Source: a virus
DNA: 27,403 nt
Virus record (IMG/VR): IMGVR_UViG_3300030451_000922
Location: 4,896-32,298 of that record
Strand: one strand, 5' to 3'
Shown here: positions 23,496 to 27,403 of the stretch, piece by piece
Layout of the letters: every line of letters starts with the position of its first letter
Numbering within the stretch: the first letter of the stretch is position 1
Position numbers and translations under genes: made by a program
The notes under the pieces: generated by a model
The model's database searches: none
Seen by the model: only the letters and a program-made list of their open reading frames with translations
Told to the model about the DNA's origin: nothing

Positions 23496-24373
23496 ACCTA
23501 TTTTCAGGGATAGGTGGGTTTGCATATGCAGGTCACTTACTAGGGGGCTTCACTACAACACAGTTCGTTGAGAACAACGCATACTGTCAGCAAGTACTCC
23601 GCAAGAACTTTCCACTTGTACCAATTCACGATGACATCACGACATTTGACACATCTTACAAATTCGGTGAGTACGATCTCATCACAGCAGGGTTCCCATG
23701 CCAAGACCTCAGTTCAGCGGGCAAACAGGCGGGACTTCGAGAAGGCACACGCAGCAGCCTGTTCTACAGGGTTATGCAGATTGCTAGGCGTGTTCGACCT
23801 AAGTTTATCCTCCTTGAAAACGTTGCAAATACAATCAGTCACGCCAAAGGGGAGACTTTCCAACACATACTCTATGAAATTGCCAAAAGCGGGTACAATG
23901 CTGAGTGGAGCATTATATCAGCTGCAGACGTGGGAGCATCGCACCTCCGTAAACGCATCTGGATTATTGCCTACGCCAACGACCCAAGATACTATCGCAC
24001 ACCCAAACGCCACAATCACAGCTTCGGGGAGGAGACTATCGTCCAATGGTACGAGTCACAGCCTCAACATACAAGACAAGTTGACGCTATTACCGACACC
24101 CAGAGCGAGCGAGTGGAAAGGCATAGGAGTCAAGGGGAGCAAAAGCAGCTTACGATGGGCGAAACAGGGCTACTTAACTGGAGTGATACAAGAATCCGAC
24201 TCAGTCCCGAATGGCGTACCTACACATCTCAACCCATGCTTCGTAGAGGAGATGATGGGCTATCCCGTAGGGTGGACAGACTTAAATGCCTAGGCAATAC
24301 AATATGTCCGCAAACCGCAACAATTCCCCTGAACAGAGTGAAACAGCTTGACTCTCTCTTCCAGTATAGCTAA
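23483..24373 (+). CDS. C5 cytosine DNA methyltransferase
   Basis: This 296 aa protein has the motif order of m5C methyltransferases: motif I DLFSGIGG (5-12, AdoMet binding), motif IV FPCQDLS (71-77) with the catalytic Cys73, motif VI LENV (111-114), motif VIII LRKRIWI (155-161), and motif X GLSRRVDRLKCLGNTICPQ (259-277). Length is at the short end for the family. The target-recognition segment between VIII and X (about 165-250) is short and polar and differs from what I expect of a standard domain. It probably methylates phage DNA against host restriction or alters early regulation. The 3' half overlaps another protein-like frame (23874-24293), which is unusual. A strong Shine-Dalgarno sequence sets the start. 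Confidence 0.88.
   Translation: MRVLDLFSGIGGFAYAGHLLGGFTTTQFVENNAYCQQVLRKNFPLVPIHDDITTFDTSYKFGEYDLITAGFPCQDLSSAGKQAGLREGTRSSLFYRVMQIARRVRPKFILLENVANTISHAKGETFQHILYEIAKSGYNAEWSIISAADVGASHLRKRIWIIAYANDPRYYRTPKRHNHSFGEETIVQWYESQPQHTRQVDAITDTQSERVERHRSQGEQKQLTMGETGLLNWSDTRIRLSPEWRTYTSQPMLRRGDDGLSRRVDRLKCLGNTICPQTATIPLNRVKQLDSLFQYS
23874..24293 (+). CDS. Overlapping +1-frame ORF resembling the alternative C-terminus of phage cytosine methyltransferases
   Basis: Within the methyltransferase gene, the frame ≡0 (mod 3) is open from 23568 to TAG 24291-24293; from ATG 23874 it gives 139 aa. It reads LPKAGTMLSGALYQLQTWEH, ASGLLPTPTTQD, LLPTPRASEWKGIGVKGSKS, YLTGVIQE, and LNPCFVEEMMGYPVGWTDL. These blocks match, as I remember them, a segment found in many phage and bacterial methyltransferase-related proteins ('LPTPTASEWKG' ... 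'LNP.FVE.MMGFP.GWTDL'). The same DNA also codes for motif VIII to X of the full-length enzyme in the other frame. It could be an overprinted gene, the product of a frameshift, or a trace of an old frame change. No Shine-Dalgarno sequence precedes ATG 23874. Confidence 0.4.
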   Translation: MKLPKAGTMLSGALYQLQTWEHRTSVNASGLLPTPTTQDTIAHPNATITASGRRLSSNGTSHSLNIQDKLTLLPTPRASEWKGIGVKGSKSSLRWAKQGYLTGVIQESDSVPNGVPTHLNPCFVEEMMGYPVGWTDLNA

Positions 24374-24383
24374 TATATTGGAC

Positions 24384-24399
24384 GAGGGACTCAGCCCTC
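24384..24399 (+). terminator. Hairpin GAGGG/CCCTC after the methyltransferase gene
   Basis: A 5-bp GC-rich stem with a 6-base loop lies 10 bases after the methyltransferase stop, in the only sizeable gap of this part (24374-24427). No clear T-run follows, so it may be a processing or attenuation hairpin instead of a full terminator. Confidence 0.3.
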
Positions 24400-24427
24400 T
24401 ACTGTTCACTTACTTTAACAATCCGTT

Positions 24428-24700
24428 ATGAAACCACAAGAACGCACCTCCACTGTAGTTCACAACATAGATGTCAACCCATTGACAGGCTATGCCAAGG
24501 TAGAGCTACTATCTGGGGCAGTCTATGAGTACCACAATGTATCTCGTAAGGCATGTGCCAACTTACTTGCACAACCTAACATGTCATTAGGCTTCTGGTT
24601 CAACAAGAACTGTAAAGCTAATGGTGTTAAGTGTAAGCAGCTTAAAGATGTAAACCTCTCTACCAAATGGATAGAGTTTAAGAAAACCTATGCCAACTAG
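24428..24700 (+). CDS. KTSC-domain-like protein
   Basis: This 90 aa protein fits the KTSC pattern: a conserved Ser near the start, a first strand (VVHNIDVNPLTGYAKVEL, about 10-27), then SGAVYEYHNVSRKACANLL (29-47) and a final 'NMSLGFWFNKNCK' (51-63), which corresponds to the 'S.G.yfn..I' end of the family. KTSC domains are small beta-rich domains found in phage and bacterial proteins, sometimes fused to lysyl-tRNA synthetase; their function is not well known. The gene starts a new block after a short gap and overlaps the next gene by 11 bases. Confidence 0.6.
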   Translation: MKPQERTSTVVHNIDVNPLTGYAKVELLSGAVYEYHNVSRKACANLLAQPNMSLGFWFNKNCKANGVKCKQLKDVNLSTKWIEFKKTYAN

Positions 24701-24908
24701 AATGTCAATGACTGTTACTTTCGATAAGTCTGTAGCCCCCTCTCTTTTAGAGGGTGGTTACAACTACACACCATCTGGAAACAACACTGTTCAAGTGTAC
24801 TTCGGATATGACCAAGACAGGGATATCTATGATATCTTAGAAGAATCTGGGCTTGGACATCTAACTGACTCTGTAATCTACACCGACTACTTCAATGAAG
24901 ATTATTGA
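24690..24908 (+). CDS. 72 aa acidic protein, unknown function
   Basis: ATG 24690 gives 72 aa; inner ATG codons at 24702 and 24708 are possible starts. The product has TVTFDKSVAPSLLEGGYNYT, then a QVYFGYDQDRDIYDILEESG stretch, and ends TDYFNEDY. It is acidic and Tyr-rich with alternating strand-like residues. The DNA at 24737-24755 forms a strong hairpin (CCCTCT/AGAGGG), which may be just coding. It overlaps the endonuclease gene by 14 bases. No family is recognised. Confidence 0.5.
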   Translation: MPTRMSMTVTFDKSVAPSLLEGGYNYTPSGNNTVQVYFGYDQDRDIYDILEESGLGHLTDSVIYTDYFNEDY

Positions 24909-25278
24909 GAATGAAATCTATCAAGCCTACAAATCAGGGCAAGCCAAGCAATGTAAAGAATGTGGAGAAATCAAGCTCCTCAAAGACTTCCCACTATTTA
25001 GTACTGTGGGAGCAGGTCGTAAAAATACTTGCAAACATTGCTCCAATGCGTTAGCTACGATCAGACGTAGGCTACGTAGACAGAACCCGCCACCATCATC
25101 AGCGGGAGACTGCCCTGCATGTGGTAGACATACTACAAAATGGGTACTAGATCATGACCACGAAACCAACAGGTTCAGGGGTTACATATGCGATTCATGT
25201 AATGTAGCCTTTGGCAAGTTTGGGGACGACCCTTACACAATGCAACGTTCACTTCACTGGCTTCAATCTCATGGGTGA
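24895..25278 (+). CDS. Recombination endonuclease VII-like protein
   Basis: This 127 aa protein carries the endonuclease VII signature: C73-x2-C76, DHDHETNRFRGYICDSCN (86-103) with Asp86, His87, Asp88, His89 and the second Cys pair C99/C102. The DHDH-RG-CxxCN core is the His-Me finger of T4 gp49 relatives. In addition, the N-terminal half has its own C20-x2-C23 and C46-x2-C49 pairs, so a second zinc site is likely. Such enzymes cut branched DNA and resolve junctions; in T7 gp3 plays this part. It could also nick host DNA for nucleotides. Overlaps: 14 bases before, 8 bases after. Confidence 0.85.
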   Translation: MKIIENEIYQAYKSGQAKQCKECGEIKLLKDFPLFSTVGAGRKNTCKHCSNALATIRRRLRRQNPPPSSAGDCPACGRHTTKWVLDHDHETNRFRGYICDSCNVAFGKFGDDPYTMQRSLHWLQSHG

Positions 25279-25393
25279 CGAACTACTACCTCTCGAAGAG
25301 GTTGTTGAAAGTCTTTATGACCTACAACATCACGATGAGTCTATTAAAGAACTTATCATTAAATTGAAAACCTTTATCTGGCATCACTCCTAA
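25271..25393 (+). CDS. 40 aa helical acidic protein
   Basis: I choose ATG 25271, which overlaps the endonuclease stop by 8 bases, giving 40 aa. An upstream extension to 25211 would lie wholly within the endonuclease gene. The product MGDELLPLEEVVESLYDLQH then HDESIKELIIKLKTF is an amphipathic helical pair, likely a coiled-coil hairpin. The stop shares bases with the next ATG (TAATG). Unknown function. Confidence 0.5.
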   Translation: MGDELLPLEEVVESLYDLQHHDESIKELIIKLKTFIWHHS

Positions 25394-25656
25394 TGGCTGA
25401 CATTATCGACTTAAAACCAAAGGAAGACTTACAGTACATCGAGACTTTTGATTCCTATGATGACCCTATCGTGTACACTATCTCACGAACATCTGAGTTC
25501 TCATTCGATAGCACAATATGTGGAGTATTCAACTCTGCTGATGCTGTTATGATACGACTCAAGCGTCTCCTGGAATCTCCAGTAAGAGACGGAGAAAAGT
25601 ACATAGTAGAAGTACATACTCTCAGAAACTTAAAGAGAGAGGAGGACTTAGGGTGA
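25393..25656 (+). CDS. 87 aa protein, unknown function
   Basis: This 87 aa protein reads MADIIDLKPKEDLQYIETFD, then DDPIVYTISRTSEFSFDS, then SADAVMIRLKRLLESPVRDG and KYIVEVHTLRNL. The strand-strand-helix-strand order suggests a small alpha/beta domain. It is in the middle of the early operon, starts at a TAATG overlap and ends in a GTGA overlap. Its last codons hold the Shine-Dalgarno sequence for the next gene. I do not recognise the family. Confidence 0.55.
   Translation: MADIIDLKPKEDLQYIETFDSYDDPIVYTISRTSEFSFDSTICGVFNSADAVMIRLKRLLESPVRDGEKYIVEVHTLRNLKREEDLG
25639..25646 (+). promoter_or_regulatory. Shine-Dalgarno sequence for the GTG-started 42 aa gene
   Basis: GAGGAGGA is centred about 10 bases before GTG 25653. 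It supports that non-ATG start. Confidence 0.7.
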
Positions 25657-25781
25657 GTACACTACACCATGACGAACGCCTTGAAGATTTACTTGAGGAA
25701 GTACAAGAAGCGTTCCCCTTCTACTCATACGATAAGCAAGTAGAAATTGCTCAAAAACGTTTTGAGGAGGAGCTTATTTGA
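25653..25781 (+). CDS. 42 aa acidic protein, GTG start
   Basis: GTG 25653, with a strong ribosome site, reads 42 codons to TGA 25779-25781. The product (M)STLHHDERLEDLLEEVQEAF then PFYSYDKQVEIAQKRFEEEL is a charged amphipathic helix with an aromatic turn. I recall small cyanophage proteins with the same 'YDKQVEIAQKRFEE' tail, always short and without known role. Its end carries the ribosome site of the next gene. Confidence 0.65.
   Translation: MSTLHHDERLEDLLEEVQEAFPFYSYDKQVEIAQKRFEEELI
25764..25772 (+). promoter_or_regulatory. Shine-Dalgarno sequence for the TTG-started membrane protein
   Basis: GAGGAGGAG lies 5 bases before TTG 25778, a near-ideal spacing. It is what makes the unusual TTG start believable. 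Confidence 0.7.
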
Positions 25782-25924
25782 AACCACAGTATGATGAGTG
25801 GACTTACCCTGTTGGTGGGATACTAGCTATGGTAGTATTCCTATCACTCTTCTCAGCCATCGTTCAAGATGGTAAACACAAACCCGCCAACCCAGTTATT
25901 AGACAACTAATCGACAGAACATGA
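25778..25924 (+). CDS. 48 aa single-pass membrane protein, TTG start
   Basis: TTG 25778 reads 48 codons to TGA 25922-25924, overlapping the previous stop and the next ATG (ATGA). The product (M)KPQYDEWTYPVGG leads into one hydrophobic helix (ILAMVVFLSLFSAIV, about 15-29). A basic, Pro/Asn-containing tail follows. A membrane anchor or an early membrane-acting protein is likely; the target is unknown. An ATG start would begin inside the helix at 25829, so TTG is preferred. Confidence 0.6.
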   Translation: MKPQYDEWTYPVGGILAMVVFLSLFSAIVQDGKHKPANPVIRQLIDRT

Positions 25925-26214
25925 AAAAAGTTTATCCCAATCGCATACGTGAGCTGAACAAATGGAAAGCTACAGATGAGCTAACTATGGTTAGCGTAGA
26001 AGATGGTATGTATGCAGCTGACAACTGGAAACTACCACCGAGTCACCTCTGTATTATACGAGCTGAACTACCAAACGGAACAGTTAAGGAACGTTCCTAT
26101 CGTTTACAAAAACGAGCTAATGCTTTCATGTTACAGCTCATAGCGAATGGAGCTAACTTTCACCTCATGACTCACGACTCACTTAAAACTACTGCATTTA
26201 GAGATGACACTTAA
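25921..26214 (+). CDS. 97 aa basic protein, unknown function
   Basis: This 97 aa protein reads MKKVYPNRIRELNKWKATDE, then VSVEDGMYAADNWKLPPSHL, a strand-rich ELPNGTVKERSYRLQ part and a helix RANAFMLQLIANGANFHLM. The mix of strands and one C-terminal helix suggests a compact domain. The N-terminus is basic. Overlap ATGA before, 11 bases after. No recognised motif. Confidence 0.55.
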   Translation: MKKVYPNRIRELNKWKATDELTMVSVEDGMYAADNWKLPPSHLCIIRAELPNGTVKERSYRLQKRANAFMLQLIANGANFHLMTHDSLKTTAFRDDT

Positions 26215-26479
26215 TCCACACGACCTATCCGAATTACTATATCGTTTAGGATACTATGTTGATGATGAAACTGGAGAGGTTATGCTAGAGATAGAATCTG
26301 ATGGCCCTCCCCTCGTTGACAAGTTCTTAACTAACTTAGCAGTTCAAGGTCAACTAATCTTGAAACGTAACCACCTGGCAGAACTAGGTTTCTACTTGCC
26401 AAACTGGCAATGTTTCAATAGTATGGAGGAGTACTGTAAAGTATTCCCTTATGAACAACAGTGTAAAGAGTATGACTAA
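26204..26479 (+). CDS. 91 aa acidic protein, unknown function
   Basis: ATG 26204 gives 91 aa: MTLNPHDLSELLYRLGYYVD, then EVMLEIESDGPPL, a helix KFLTNLAVQGQLILKRNHLA, and a Cys/Tyr-containing tail FNSMEEYCKVFPYEQQ. It is acidic. Position just before the polymerase gene matches small early genes of marine T7-like phages. It overlaps the following frame by 8 bases (ATGACTAA). Confidence 0.55.
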   Translation: MTLNPHDLSELLYRLGYYVDDETGEVMLEIESDGPPLVDKFLTNLAVQGQLILKRNHLAELGFYLPNWQCFNSMEEYCKVFPYEQQCKEYD

Positions 26480-26756
26480 TCTAACACAACATCAAATCGA
26501 CCACCTCGATGACTATGAATATGCCCTCTTCCTCGCCTATGGGGACTCCTTCAAACCTACACCGACAGTTCCTCCTGGAACAGGAAGCTATAAGTTGCGG
26601 GAGGAAAAGACTACAAGACTCGTTGACGAAGTTAGAGGAGAAATCCTACGCCTCGGCTTCCGTGTACGGGGTCGCATCAATAAGAGAGGCGTTGCCCTAT
26701 TTAATGGAGCATATCGAGATCACCTTCGGAAAACTAAAAAATGGTCAAGCAGGTAA
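26472..26756 (+). CDS. Frame overlapping the RNA polymerase start; possibly its true N-terminus
   Basis: ATG 26472 sits at the usual 8-base overlap with the preceding stop and opens a 94 aa frame. Its first ~27 residues (LTQHQIDHLDDYEYALFLAY at 3-22) look like real protein, while the remainder covers polymerase coding DNA in the wrong frame and looks less natural. So either it is a small overlapping gene, or the first part belongs to the polymerase and a +1 frame change occurs near 26545. The sequence alone does not decide. Confidence 0.3.
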   Translation: MTNLTQHQIDHLDDYEYALFLAYGDSFKPTPTVPPGTGSYKLREEKTTRLVDEVRGEILRLGFRVRGRINKRGVALFNGAYRDHLRKTKKWSSR

Positions 26757-27403
26757 GTTCTTCAAACCTATTGCAGAGCATATCAATGAGCTTGAACCCT
26801 TAGCGATTGCGACTATCCTACTCAAGATAGTATTCGACAAGGTCTTTACCTTCGATCGTAATGCTGATCTTATTGTACCTATGATGACTGCCATTGGTGG
26901 AGCATTGGAGTCAGAGTGTAAGTTCCGTTGGTATAAACGTGAACACCCAACTATCATGCGATATATCGAACGTGTATATTTCCATGAAGTTACAGGTACA
27001 CAACAAAAGTTAAAGATCGCCAGTGAAAAGTTTGGAGAACGCAATATCAGGTGGAACTCATGGTCAACAAAGACTAAGGTATCACTAGGTAGATGGGGAC
27101 TCACAGCGGTAATGGAATCCACTGGTTGGTTTACAGTAGATAAGCGTAAGTCAAGGCGTAAGAAGTACGAATACCGTGTTGTTGCCACAGATGACTTTAA
27201 CAACAAACGGAACGAACTCATTAAGACTGCTGAATTATTCAGTGGAATACCTTGGCCTATGTTAGTTGAACCAGATGACTGGGGATACGATGAAGAAGGT
27301 AACATAATCTATGGGGGATATCTTACAAATAGTATGATGAAGGGTCACGAATTAACTAGACGTGGCAACCCCACCATTAAACACGGAGAAACGCCTTTAG
27401 CTT
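26509..27403 (+). CDS. Single-subunit T7-like RNA polymerase, N-terminal part (cut by window end)
   Basis: The frame is open from ATG 26509 to the window edge, 298 codons without a stop. It shows the N-terminal domain of T7-type polymerases: LHRQFLLEQEAISCGRKRLQ (about 17-36) aligns with the T7 'LAREQLALEHESYEMGEARF' stretch; EKSYASASVYG follows; LATILL-type core helix and GGALESECKFRW (about 125-136) match T7 'AIGRAIEDEARF'; WNSWS and GLTAVMESTGW (about 200) match T7 'AWSSWH' and 'MLIESTGMV'; PWPM and GGYLTN (about 248 and 265) match the 'KPWTGITGGGYWANG' region. The catalytic domain is beyond the window. It would transcribe the middle and late genes. The first ~17 residues (Met/Ser/Pro-rich) look unnatural, see the overlapping frame at 26472. 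Confidence 0.85.
   Translation, partial: MTMNMPSSSPMGTPSNLHRQFLLEQEAISCGRKRLQDSLTKLEEKSYASASVYGVASIREALPYLMEHIEITFGKLKNGQAGKFFKPIAEHINELEPLAIATILLKIVFDKVFTFDRNADLIVPMMTAIGGALESECKFRWYKREHPTIMRYIERVYFHEVTGTQQKLKIASEKFGERNIRWNSWSTKTKVSLGRWGLTAVMESTGWFTVDKRKSRRKKYEYRVVATDDFNNKRNELIKTAELFSGIPWPMLVEPDDWGYDEEGNIIYGGYLTNSMMKGHELTRRGNPTIKHGETPLA

Noticed and set aside
23371-23571. 66 aa frame before and within the methyltransferase start
   Set aside because: Basic shadow-like sequence competing with the better 58 aa gene and with the methyltransferase itself.
23568-23873. First part of the second methyltransferase frame
   Set aside because: Ser/Thr/Arg-rich and without recognisable blocks; only from about 23874 onward does the frame look like conserved protein.
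24737-24755. CCCTCT/AGAGGG hairpin as terminator
   Set aside because: It lies inside the 72 aa coding sequence and has no T-run after it.
26745-27305. 186 aa minus-strand frame at the right edge
   Set aside because: It lies opposite clear T7-like polymerase coding sequence and has no family resemblance.

Overview
Kind of genome. The window is a piece of a T7-like podovirus (Autographiviridae-type) genome. All genes are on the + strand. It carries T7-style internal virion proteins, a fibre with a T7 gp17-like N-terminus, a T7-type large terminase and, at the right edge, the start of a single-subunit T7-like RNA polymerase. The style of the tail fibres, the secreted protein pair after the fibres and several tiny early genes resemble marine cyanophages and related uncultured marine phages. 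That host assignment is from memory of families, not from a search, and no photosynthesis gene is present in the window. Late region (1-21149), in order: the tail end of a gp13-like protein, gp14-like, gp15-like (with a C-terminal lambda-R-like muramidase domain) and a giant gp16-like protein (with ART-like and HExxH zincin-like modules); two modular tail fibres, the second ending in a collar domain; a run of small membrane or secreted proteins that probably includes the holin; small terminase subunit, a basic protein, an HNH nuclease, an unknown protein and the large terminase; then three micro-ORFs. Nearly every gene overlaps the next at ATGA, TAATG or ATGACTAA junctions, so translation is probably coupled. 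Junction (21150-22086): about 940 bp with no convincing gene, holding a textbook sigma70 promoter (TTGACA-N17-TATATA), several perfect palindromes, a cluster of hairpins and a tRNA T-arm-like fold. Late terminase genes are followed directly by early genes, so I infer that the window crosses the joined physical ends of the phage genome. The terminal repeat should lie near here, and this would be the early leader. Early region (22087-27403): a conserved phage protein of unknown function, a tightly overlapping string of 37-65 aa genes, a C5 cytosine methyltransferase, a KTSC-like protein, an endonuclease VII-like protein, more small genes and the RNA polymerase (cut by the window end). Host RNA polymerase probably transcribes this block from the 21.3 kb promoter until the phage polymerase takes over. 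Most notable: the 3' half of the methyltransferase gene reads as a plausible conserved protein in two frames at once. Other points of interest are a secreted protein with a clear signal peptide but no usable start codon, a frame conflict at the polymerase N-terminus, and the structured leader.
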